Assembly: GCA_905215405.1 (NCBI GenBank)
Contig: CAJMQE010000094.1
Location: forward strand, 1-14,130
Length of the DNA: 14,130 nucleotides
Source: an uncultured bacterium
GTDB taxonomy: Bacteria > Bacillota > Clostridia > Lachnospirales > Lachnospiraceae
Direction: 5' to 3'
Position numbers and translations under genes: made by a program. This document shows positions 1 to 7,326 of the stretch, piece after piece. Below the pieces are notes generated by a model. The model worked only from the letters and a program-made list of their open reading frames with translations, was not told the DNA's origin and made no database searches. Position 1 is the stretch's first letter. Each line of letters starts with the position of its first letter.

Positions 1-276
1 ACAGAAGCAACAACAGAAGCAACAACAGAAGCAACAACAGAAGCAACAACAGAAGTAACAACAGAAGCAACGACAGAGGCAACAACAGAAGCAACAACAG
101 AAGCAACAACAGAATCAACGACAGAAGCAACAACAGAAGCAACAACAGAAGCAACAACAGAAGCAACAACAGAAGTAACAACAGAAGTAGCAACAGAAGT
201 AGCAACAGAGGCAACAACAGAAGCAACAACAGAAGTAACGACAGAGGCAACAACAGAAGTATCAACAGAGCCTGCA
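1..276 (+). repeat. 12-bp tandem repeat encoding a Thr-Glu-Ala-Thr linker
   Basis: Twenty-three consecutive 12-bp units (typical form ACAGAAGCAACA) encode TEAT with variants TEVT, TEST, TEVA, TEVS and TEPA. The array runs off the left edge, so the copy number is a minimum. Units are whole codons, so gain or loss of copies would keep frame. The variants fall on every fifth unit (units 5, 10, 15 and 20), suggesting a secondary 60-bp period. It is probably an extended, possibly O-glycosylated spacer between surface protein modules. Confidence 0.95.
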
Positions 277-1626
277 CAAAAACAGGAATATCTTGATACA
301 GATACAGGTGTTGTAACAAATCTGAGTCAGAAGAAAGATACAGACTATGCAGATGCCGTATACTGTGTAACTGATGCATCAGCGCAGGGAACAGGTACAA
401 AAGATGCTCCTATGAGTCTTGAGGCAGCTATTACATATGCAGCAGATCATGAAGGTACAGCAATTATTTTACAGGCCGGTACGTATACATTAGATCAGCA
501 GCTGACAATTGCCAATACCAACAATGGTGCGGCAAATGCTTATAAGGTATTAAAAGCAGCAGATGGTGCGACTGTAACATTAGATTTTTCAACAGAAGTC
601 TATGGGGACACAGCAACCAACGACAGAGGGCTTCAGATCGACGGAAGCTACTGGTATGTTTATGGAATTACAGTAAAAGGCGCGGCAGATAATGGAATCT
701 ATGTCACAGGCAGTCATAATGTGGTAGAAAGATGTATTTTACAGGCAAACAGAGATACGGGACTTCAGATCGCCAGAAGAAATTCTTCTCTTTCAGACAG
801 CAAAGACTGGCCATCCTATAATTACATCATTAACTGCACATCATTTGATAACTGTGATCCTGCAACAGGTGAAAATGCAGATGGTTTCGCATCAAAGCTG
901 ACATGTGGTGAAGGCAATGTATTCGATGGTTGTATTTCCTATTGTAATTGTGATGACGGATGGGATCTGTATGCAAAACCGGCAACTGGTTCAATTGGTG
1001 TAGTGACTATCAGAAACTGTATCGCATTTAACAATGGAACACTGACAAATGGTAATTCTGAAGCCAATGGTGATATGAATGGATTCAAACTTGGTGGAAG
1101 CAACGGAAAAGTACCAACAGCGCACAAAGTATTTAACTGTCTTGCATTTAATAATGGTAAAGATGGATTTACTGACAATGGAAATGGCGGTGCGTTAAGT
1201 CTTACGAACTGTACTTCTTACAATAATGCCAAATCGAACTTTAATTTCTATAGAACAACAGCTGGTGGAACATTTACCAATTTATTATCAGCAGATACAA
1301 CTGCATCAGATAAATTTATTGGAACACTGTTAAATTCGGTTTATGCAAGCTCAAAGAAGTTCTATCAGACCGATGCATCCACACCTGTAACGGTTAAGAG
1401 CGGAGATAAAGTTGGAACCGTTGTATCGGATCCAGCAACATCAGAATTTGTATCCACAGAGGCACCTGCTATGACAGCAAATATCGATACCCTTTTTAGA
1501 AATACGGATGGAACGATTACAACAAATGAGTTCCTTACAGTAAAAGGCGATAGTGCATATGCGACAACAGGTGCACATTTTGGTGTAAATACAGGTGTTC
1601 TGACGATTGGAGCAGCACTGAAATAA
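1..1626 (+). CDS. Pectate lyase, PL9 family, 5'-truncated by window edge
   Basis: The frame is open from base 1 to the stop at 1624-1626 (541 residues seen); the true start and any signal peptide or upstream module lie outside the window. Residues 1-92 are a TEAT-type linker. The rest looks like a right-handed parallel beta-helix with many Asn- and Cys-containing turns. The PL9 signature is clear: an A-D-G-F motif with D294, then DDGWD with D318, D319 and D322. The 24-residue gap from D294 to D318 matches the calcium ligands of Dickeya Pel9A as I recall them. K363 in N-G-F-K-L-G-G fits the catalytic lysine. The predicted reaction is calcium-dependent beta-elimination of polygalacturonate outside the cell. 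No C-terminal anchor or dockerin is seen after the helix, so attachment or extra domains would be N-terminal. The first Met after the linker (412) is not the start, because coding sequence continues upstream. The family call is firm; substrate preference is inferred. Confidence 0.9.
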   Translation, partial: TEATTEATTEATTEATTEVTTEATTEATTEATTEATTESTTEATTEATTEATTEATTEVTTEVATEVATEATTEATTEVTTEATTEVSTEPAQKQEYLDTDTGVVTNLSQKKDTDYADAVYCVTDASAQGTGTKDAPMSLEAAITYAADHEGTAIILQAGTYTLDQQLTIANTNNGAANAYKVLKAADGATVTLDFSTEVYGDTATNDRGLQIDGSYWYVYGITVKGAADNGIYVTGSHNVVERCILQANRDTGLQIARRNSSLSDSKDWPSYNYIINCTSFDNCDPATGENADGFASKLTCGEGNVFDGCISYCNCDDGWDLYAKPATGSIGVVTIRNCIAFNNGTLTNGNSEANGDMNGFKLGGSNGKVPTAHKVFNCLAFNNGKDGFTDNGNGGALSLTNCTSYNNAKSNFNFYRTTAGGTFTNLLSADTTASDKFIGTLLNSVYASSKKFYQTDASTPVTVKSGDKVGTVVSDPATSEFVSTEAPAMTANIDTLFRNTDGTITTNEFLTVKGDSAYATTGAHFGVNTGVLTIGAALK

Positions 1627-1715
1627 GATTGTACAGCTGGATGATGTTTTGTGATATTAAGACAGCACTAATGAGTAAATGAAAACAATACACGAGAGAA
1701 ATTAAAGGAAGACTC

Positions 1716-1793
1716 ATGAAACAAAGCAAACAAAACAAAGCAAACAAAACAACACAAACAAAACAACGCAAATACCAATTAAATTTAGCATAA
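1716..1793 (+). CDS. Possible 25-residue basic small ORF
   Basis: ATG at 1716 is preceded by AAAGGAA at 1704-1710 with a 5-base gap, a plausible ribosome-binding site, and the frame ends at TAA 1791-1793. The 25-residue peptide has six Lys, one Arg and no acidic residue, and is rich in Gln, Asn and Thr. It sits between the pectate lyase stop (1626) and a hairpin plus terminator, so it would lie on the same transcript. Against it being real, nearly all of it is the 14-bp A/C-rich repeat, whose unit is not a multiple of three, so each copy is read in a different frame. I do not recognise it; chance is a serious alternative. Confidence 0.25.
   Translation: MKQSKQNKANKTTQTKQRKYQLNLA
1721..1772 (+). 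repeat. 14-bp A/C-rich tandem repeat, about 3.7 copies
   Basis: Two exact copies of ACAAAGCAAACAAA (1721-1734, 1735-1748) are followed by ACAACACAAACAAA (1749-1762) and a partial ACAACGCAAA (1763-1772). The plus strand has no T in this run. It lies between the pectate lyase and its terminator. A C/A-rich unstructured 3' UTR tract is one possible reading; slippage product is another. Confidence 0.85.
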
Positions 1794-1827
1794 CCTTAAA
1801 GCAAGGAATAAAGCACTTGTTTTAAGG
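1794..1827 (+). other. Long hairpin upstream of the terminator
   Basis: CCTTAAAGCAAG (1794-1805) pairs with CTTGTTTTAAGG (1816-1827) around a 10-base loop: 12 pairs, one of them G-U. It starts on the base after the small ORF's stop codon and ends 10 bases before the terminator stem. No T-run follows it directly, so it is not itself a typical terminator. It may protect the 3' end of the transcript. Confidence 0.65.
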
Positions 1828-1837
1828 GATAGGAAAG

Positions 1838-1868
1838 GACGGTACTCAAAGAAGTGCCGTCTTTTTTT
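1838..1868 (+). terminator. Rho-independent terminator after the pectate lyase region
   Basis: GACGGTACT (1838-1846) pairs with AGTGCCGTC (1853-1861), nine pairs including one T-G wobble, with a 6-base loop and then seven T (1862-1868). It separates the pectate lyase transcript from the uvrB promoter. Confidence 0.9.
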
Positions 1869-1904
1869 ATGCCCAAGAAATATGCCAAAGAAAAGTTCGT
1901 ATTA

Positions 1905-1974
1905 CGAAAAAATGTTTTGCATAGCAATAGGATATTTGAGCGGTAGAGGAGTGTGATATCAGAACAAATGTTTG
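1905..1974 (+). promoter_or_regulatory. LexA (SOS) box, strong at 1961-1974, weaker at 1905-1918
   Basis: AGAACAAATGTTTG (1961-1974) matches the Gram-positive SOS consensus CGAAC-RNRY-GTTYG at 13 of 14 positions; only the first base differs. Its last three bases overlap the -35 element of the uvrB promoter, the expected place for a repressor. A second, poorer match CGAAAAAATGTTTT (1905-1918, 12 of 14) lies 56 bp upstream and overlaps a perfect palindrome TTCGTA-T-TACGAA (1896-1908). uvrBA is a classic SOS target, so LexA control is expected; the upstream box is uncertain. Confidence 0.75.
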
Positions 1975-2000
1975 CAATGAAAGAATGGATGTGGTAAAAT
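1972..2000 (+). promoter_or_regulatory. uvrB promoter (sigma-A type, extended -10)
   Basis: TTGCAA (1972-1977), a 17-bp spacer, then TAAAAT (1995-2000), with TGG directly before the -10 as an extended element. Transcription would start near 2007, giving a leader of about 170 bases before uvrB, in which I see no clear riboswitch or other structure. Confidence 0.7.
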
Positions 2001-2180
2001 ATTTACAATCATTTACATATAGACACGCTAATTTGTACAGATTATGTAAATAGAAGATATTTTATAGAATTATAATGAAAATTACGGTGACAGGTATGCT
2101 AAAATTAGAAGGCATAGTTAGAACAATCAGATAGATTTAAAGATAGATGAGTGAAATATAGAAGAGAAGAGGTTTTGTTG

Positions 2181-4163
2181 ATGGGAGAATTTAAGCTGGT
2201 ATCAGATTATAAGCCGACAGGTGACCAGCCACAGGCAATTGAAAAGCTGGCAAAAGGATTTCAGGAAGGAAATCAGTTCGAGACACTGGTCGGAGTAACT
2301 GGGTCCGGTAAAACATTTACAATGGCGAACATTATTCAGAAAATGCAGAAGCCCACGCTGATCATATCACATAATAAGACACTGGCTGCGCAGTTATATA
2401 GCGAGTTCAAGGAATTCTTCCCTGAAAATGCAGTTGAGTACTTTGTATCTTACTATGATTATTATCAGCCAGAGGCCTATGTACCATCCAGTGATACCTA
2501 TATTGCAAAGGATTCGGCTATCAATGATGAAATCGATAAGCTTCGTCACTCAGCAACAGCAGCATTGTCCGAACGAAATGATGTTATTATAGTAGCCAGT
2601 GTTTCCTGTATCTATGGTCTGGGTGCCCCTATTGACTATAAGAATATGGTAATTTCACTTCGTCCTGGTATGATCAAGGATAGGGATGAAGTCATCGAAA
2701 AACTGATCGATATCCAGTATACAAGAAATGATATGGATTTTAAGCGTGGTACATTCCGTGTTCGTGGAGATGTCGTTGAAGTATTTCCATCAATCTCAAG
2801 TGAACTGGCTGTCCGAATCGAATTTTTCGGGGATGAAGTGGACAGAATAACAGAAATAGATACCCTGACAGGGGAAATTAAGAGTTCATTGGATCATATT
2901 GCAATTTTCCCTAACAGCCATTATGTTGTTGACAAGGAAAAGATGCAGAAGGCGATTGGAAGCATTAAAGAAGAACTTGCAGACAGAATCAAGTATTTTA
3001 AGAGCGAGGATAAGCTCTTGGAAGCACAGCGGATCGAGGAGCGTACGAATTTTGATATTGAAATGATGCAGGAGACAGGCTTTTGCTCTGGTATCGAGAA
3101 CTATTCCAGACATCTTGCGGGACTGGAACCAGGAACGCCACCATACACGCTGATCGACTATTTCCCAGATGATTTTCTGATCATGGTAGATGAGTCCCAT
3201 ATTACAATTCCACAGATTCGTGGTATGTACGCAGGCGATCAGTCCAGAAAGAGTACGCTGGTCGATTATGGATTCCGACTTCCATCAGCAAAGGATAACC
3301 GTCCATTGAATTTTGGAGAGTTTGAGGAGAAGATCGACCAGATGCTGTTCGTATCCGCAACACCTTCCACATACGAGAAGGAACATGAGATGCTGACTGC
3401 GGAACAGATCATTCGTCCTACAGGACTTCTTGATCCAGAAATTGAAGTCAGACCAATCGAGGGACAGATCGATGATCTGATCTCTGAGGTCAACAAGGAA
3501 GCCGCAAAGAAGAATAAGATCCTGATTACGACACTGACCAAACGTATGGCAGAAGATCTGACGGACTATATGCGTGAAGTCGGTATTCGTGTAAAATATC
3601 TGCATGCAGATATCGATACGCTGGAACGTGCTAAGATCATACGTGATATGCGACTTGATGCATTTGATGTGCTGGTCGGTATCAACCTTTTACGAGAAGG
3701 TCTGGATATTCCGGAAATTACGCTGGTAGCAATTCTGGATGCAGATAAGGAAGGATTTTTAAGAACTGAAACATCTCTGATTCAGACTATCGGCCGTGCG
3801 GCCCGTAATTCAGAAGGGCATGTTATCATGTATGCAGATAAGATCACTGAATCCATGCAGAAGGCAATCGATGAGACAGAGCGTCGTAGAAGCATTCAGC
3901 AAAAATATAATGAAGAACACGGAATTACGCCAACGACAATTAAGAAGGCCGTACGTGAACTGATCAGTATTTCTAAGGTCGCTGAAGATAGTGGCGATAA
4001 CATGGAAAAAGATTTTGAATCCATGAGCAAGAAAGAACTGGAAAAGGTAGTGAAGGAAATTACCAAGAAGATGCATAAAGCGGCAGCAGAACTCAATTTT
4101 GAGCAGGCAGCCCAGTTACGTGACCGTATGATAGAAGTTAATAAATATCTCTACGAAAAGTAG
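2181..4163 (+). CDS. uvrB: Excinuclease ABC subunit B
   Basis: UvrB, the DNA-loading helicase-like subunit of nucleotide excision repair. It is handed damaged DNA by UvrA, verifies the lesion and recruits UvrC. From ATG 2181 the protein has 660 residues, the usual length. Walker A G-V-T-G-S-G-K-T is at 38-45. The Tyr-rich YYDYYQPEAYVP segment of the beta-hairpin follows at about 90-100, the DEAD-like M-V-D-E-S-H is at 335-340, and helicase motif VI Q-T-I-G-R-A-A-R-N is at 535-543. A UVR domain, the UvrC contact, occupies about 620-655. ATG 2181 is preferred over the in-frame GTG at 2151 because AGAAGAGG (2165-2172) sits 8 bases before it and the protein then begins in the family-typical way. 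It is probably co-transcribed with uvrA and under LexA control. Confidence 0.98.
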   Translation: MGEFKLVSDYKPTGDQPQAIEKLAKGFQEGNQFETLVGVTGSGKTFTMANIIQKMQKPTLIISHNKTLAAQLYSEFKEFFPENAVEYFVSYYDYYQPEAYVPSSDTYIAKDSAINDEIDKLRHSATAALSERNDVIIVASVSCIYGLGAPIDYKNMVISLRPGMIKDRDEVIEKLIDIQYTRNDMDFKRGTFRVRGDVVEVFPSISSELAVRIEFFGDEVDRITEIDTLTGEIKSSLDHIAIFPNSHYVVDKEKMQKAIGSIKEELADRIKYFKSEDKLLEAQRIEERTNFDIEMMQETGFCSGIENYSRHLAGLEPGTPPYTLIDYFPDDFLIMVDESHITIPQIRGMYAGDQSRKSTLVDYGFRLPSAKDNRPLNFGEFEEKIDQMLFVSATPSTYEKEHEMLTAEQIIRPTGLLDPEIEVRPIEGQIDDLISEVNKEAAKKNKILITTLTKRMAEDLTDYMREVGIRVKYLHADIDTLERAKIIRDMRLDAFDVLVGINLLREGLDIPEITLVAILDADKEGFLRTETSLIQTIGRAARNSEGHVIMYADKITESMQKAIDETERRRSIQQKYNEEHGITPTTIKKAVRELISISKVAEDSGDNMEKDFESMSKKELEKVVKEITKKMHKAAAELNFEQAAQLRDRMIEVNKYLYEK

Positions 4164-4286
4164 ATATTTTAGAATAGAGAGCAAGGTAGAGCCGAATTAA
4201 TGTCGGCCTGTACTAATTATTGATTGATAAGTGAAACGCACTAATAGATAAGAAAGCAGAATTTGAAGCAGAAAACGAGGTAAAAA

Positions 4287-7127
4287 ATGGCGCAAAAAGG
4301 TAAGAAACAATACATTAAGATCAGAGGTGCAAATGAGCATAACCTTAAAAATGTCTCAGTAGATATTCCCAGAGATGAGCTGGTTGTACTGACAGGGCTG
4401 AGTGGTTCTGGAAAATCATCTCTTGCATTTGATACGATTTATGCAGAAGGTCAGAGACGTTATATGGAGTCTTTGTCTTCCTACGCAAGACAGTTCCTTG
4501 GACAGATGGAGAAACCGGATGTTGAGAGCATTGAAGGGCTTTCACCAGCAATCTCTATCGATCAGAAGTCTACGAACAGAAATCCAAGATCTACAGTTGG
4601 TACAGTAACAGAAATCTATGATTATTTCCGACTTTTATATGCAAGAATCGGTATTCCACATTGTCCAGTCTGCGGAAAAGAGATCATGAAGCAGACTGTT
4701 GACCAGATGGTAGATCAGATCATGGAATTGCCAGAAAGAACGAAGATCCAGCTGCTGGCACCTGTTGTCAGAGGACGTAAAGGGGAACATGTAAAAGTTC
4801 TGGAACACGCAAAAAAGAGCGGTTATGTGCGTGTGATCATCGATGGAAATATGTATGAACTGACAGATGATATTAAACTTGAGAAGAATAAGAAGCATAA
4901 TATTGATATTGTTGTCGATCGTATTGCTGTAAAACCAGGCATTGAAAAACGTCTGACAGATTCTGTGGAAACAGTTCTGAAGCTGGGAGATGGTCTGATG
5001 ACAGTAGATGTAATTGGTGGAGAACCAATTAACTTCAGTCAGAGCTTCAGTTGTCCGGATTGTGGTGTCAGCATTGATGAAATTGAACCAAGAAGCTTTT
5101 CTTTCAATAATCCATTTGGTGCGTGTCCGGTCTGCTATGGACTTGGATATAAGATGGAATTTGATGTGGAACTGATGATTCCAGATGAAAGTCTGAGCAT
5201 TGATGATGGTGCAATCGTAGTTATGGGATGGCAGTCAGTTACAGAAAAGACAAGCTTTACCCGTGCAATTATGGATGCACTTGCAAAAGAATATAACTTC
5301 AGCCTTGCAACACCATTTAAGGATTATCCAGATGAGATCAGAGATGTGATCTTATATGGAACAAAAGGCAGAACGGTAAAAGTTTATTATAAGGGACAGC
5401 GTGGAGAAGGCGTATATGATGTCGCTTTCGAAGGTCTGATCAAAAATGTGCAGAAGCGTTACAGAGAGACAAGTTCTGAGACGATGAAAGCCGAATATGA
5501 AACATTTATGCAGATCACACCTTGTAGTGAATGTCATGGTGAACGTTTGAAGAAAGAATCACTGGCAGTAACAGTCGGGGATAAGAATATTTATGAAGTG
5601 ACTTCCATGTCCATTATCAAACTGCAGCAGTTCCTTCTGAACCTGCAGCTGTCAGACAGACAGCATACGATCGGAGATCAGATCTTAAAGGAAATCAATG
5701 CAAGAATCGGATTCCTTGTAGATGTTGGTCTTGACTATCTGACACTTGCAAGAGCGACAGGAACATTGTCTGGTGGTGAAGCACAGAGAATCCGTCTGGC
5801 GACTCAGATCGGTTCAGGTCTTGTCGGTGTGGCTTATATTCTGGATGAACCAAGTATTGGTCTGCATCAGAGAGATAATGACAAACTGTTAAAGACACTG
5901 ATTCATTTAAGAGATCTTGGTAACTCTGTTATTGTTGTGGAACATGATGAAGATACGATGAAAGCCGCAGATTATGTTGTGGATATCGGACCTGGAGCAG
6001 GTGAACATGGTGGAGAAGTTGTTGCAGTCGGTACTGCAGAACAGATCATGAAGAACAAGAAATCTATTACAGGTGCATACCTGAGTGGCAGAATCAAAAT
6101 TCCGGTACCAGCAGAAAGAAAGAAACCGACAGGCTTTATTACTGTTCGCGGTGCAAGAGAAAATAACTTGAAAAATATCGATGTAACGTTCCCTCTTGGA
6201 ATTATGACAGTTGTAACTGGTGTATCCGGTTCAGGTAAGAGTTCACTTGTAAATGAAATTCTTTATAAGCACTTATCTAAGACATTGAACCGTTCCAGAG
6301 TCATTCCAGGAAAGCATGATGGCATTGACGGACTGGAACAGCTGGACAAGGTCATTGCAATTGACCAGTCACCAATTGGAAGAACGCCAAGATCAAATCC
6401 GGCTACTTATACAGGTGTGTTTGATCAGATCCGTGATCTTTTTGCTGCAACAGCAGATGCAAAAGCCAGAGGATATAAAAAGGGAAGATTCAGTTTCAAT
6501 GTCAAAGGTGGAAGATGTGAAGCCTGCAGTGGTGATGGTATTATTAAGATCGAGATGCATTTCCTCCCAGATGTTTATGTACCATGTGAAGTCTGCGGTG
6601 GAAAACGATACAACCGTGAGACACTTGAAGTAAAATATAAAGGGAAAAGCATTTATGATGTTCTGAATATGACAGTTGAAGAAGCTGTTAAATTCTTCGA
6701 AAATGTGCCTTCCATCAAGAGAAAGATCGAAACACTGAACGATGTCGGCCTTTCTTATATCAGACTGGGACAGCCATCAACCGAATTATCCGGTGGTGAA
6801 GCACAGCGTATCAAGCTGGCAACAGAGCTGAGTAAACGTAGTACTGGAAAGACGATTTACATTTTGGATGAACCTACAACAGGATTACATTTTGCAGATG
6901 TTCACAAACTCGTTGATATTCTTCATAAGCTGACAGAGGGTGGTAATACAGTAGTTGTTATTGAACATAACCTGGATGTAATTAAAACAGCAGATCATAT
7001 CATTGATATCGGACCTGAAGGTGGGGACCGTGGTGGTACGGTTGTTGCAACAGGTACACCGGAAGAAATTGTGAAGTGCAAAGAGTCCTATACAGGGAAA
7101 TATGTTAAGAAGTACCTGGAAGATTAG
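4287..7127 (+). CDS. uvrA: Excinuclease ABC subunit A
   Basis: UvrA, the dimeric ABC ATPase that scans DNA for bulky lesions and loads UvrB. It has 946 residues, full length for the family. The first ATPase half has Walker A G-L-S-G-S-G-K-S at 37-44, signature L-S-G-G-E-A-Q-R at 494-501 and Walker B LDEPS at 519-523. The second half has Walker A at 645-652, signature from 834 and LDEPT at 860-864. Zinc cysteine pairs are C126/C129, C256/C259 with C280/C283, C413/C416, and the DNA-binding C744/C747 with C767/C770. It begins 123 bp after uvrB; GAGG with a 6-base gap precedes ATG 4287. The gap holds only a weak 5-bp hairpin without a T-run, so read-through from uvrB is likely. Nothing looks damaged or missing. 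Confidence 0.98.
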   Translation: MAQKGKKQYIKIRGANEHNLKNVSVDIPRDELVVLTGLSGSGKSSLAFDTIYAEGQRRYMESLSSYARQFLGQMEKPDVESIEGLSPAISIDQKSTNRNPRSTVGTVTEIYDYFRLLYARIGIPHCPVCGKEIMKQTVDQMVDQIMELPERTKIQLLAPVVRGRKGEHVKVLEHAKKSGYVRVIIDGNMYELTDDIKLEKNKKHNIDIVVDRIAVKPGIEKRLTDSVETVLKLGDGLMTVDVIGGEPINFSQSFSCPDCGVSIDEIEPRSFSFNNPFGACPVCYGLGYKMEFDVELMIPDESLSIDDGAIVVMGWQSVTEKTSFTRAIMDALAKEYNFSLATPFKDYPDEIRDVILYGTKGRTVKVYYKGQRGEGVYDVAFEGLIKNVQKRYRETSSETMKAEYETFMQITPCSECHGERLKKESLAVTVGDKNIYEVTSMSIIKLQQFLLNLQLSDRQHTIGDQILKEINARIGFLVDVGLDYLTLARATGTLSGGEAQRIRLATQIGSGLVGVAYILDEPSIGLHQRDNDKLLKTLIHLRDLGNSVIVVEHDEDTMKAADYVVDIGPGAGEHGGEVVAVGTAEQIMKNKKSITGAYLSGRIKIPVPAERKKPTGFITVRGARENNLKNIDVTFPLGIMTVVTGVSGSGKSSLVNEILYKHLSKTLNRSRVIPGKHDGIDGLEQLDKVIAIDQSPIGRTPRSNPATYTGVFDQIRDLFAATADAKARGYKKGRFSFNVKGGRCEACSGDGIIKIEMHFLPDVYVPCEVCGGKRYNRETLEVKYKGKSIYDVLNMTVEEAVKFFENVPSIKRKIETLNDVGLSYIRLGQPSTELSGGEAQRIKLATELSKRSTGKTIYILDEPTTGLHFADVHKLVDILHKLTEGGNTVVVIEHNLDVIKTADHIIDIGPEGGDRGGTVVATGTPEEIVKCKESYTGKYVKKYLED

Positions 7128-7193
7128 TAGCAGAGTAACTAAATACAGTTCCATTTTTACTAAAATTTTCTCTTTAATTGGCAGAGGTATTGC

Positions 7194-7222
7194 TTGCTAT
7201 ATGGAGAAAGCTTCGGTATAAT
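7194..7222 (+). promoter_or_regulatory. guaA promoter (sigma-A type)
   Basis: TTGCTA (7194-7199), a 17-bp spacer and a perfect TATAAT (7217-7222). The leader would be about 100 bases. It contains a weak 5-bp hairpin GTCCA/TGGAC (7244-7263) and no recognisable purine riboswitch core. No clear terminator lies between uvrA and this promoter. Confidence 0.75.
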
Positions 7223-7326
7223 AGAAGATAAATTCATAAACAGGTCCATTTTTTCGATTGGACAGACTGATAGACAATGGCTATATGAATATTGTTAACT
7301 TTTTAATACAAACAGGAGGAAATGTT

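Noticed and set aside
1..276. CRISPR-like array
   Set aside because: The 12-bp units are contiguous with no spacers and encode a continuous protein linker.
2151..2180. GTG start for uvrB ten codons upstream
   Set aside because: It has no ribosome site, and the added residues are not typical of UvrB; its sequence contains the site used by ATG 2181.
4191..4207. Terminator between uvrB and uvrA
   Set aside because: The GCCGA/TCGGC stem is only 5 bp and has no T-run, so it is not likely to separate the two genes.
7223..7326. Purine riboswitch before guaA
   Set aside because: The leader is about 100 bases but lacks the conserved junction sequences and the two loop-forming arms; only a 5-bp hairpin is seen.
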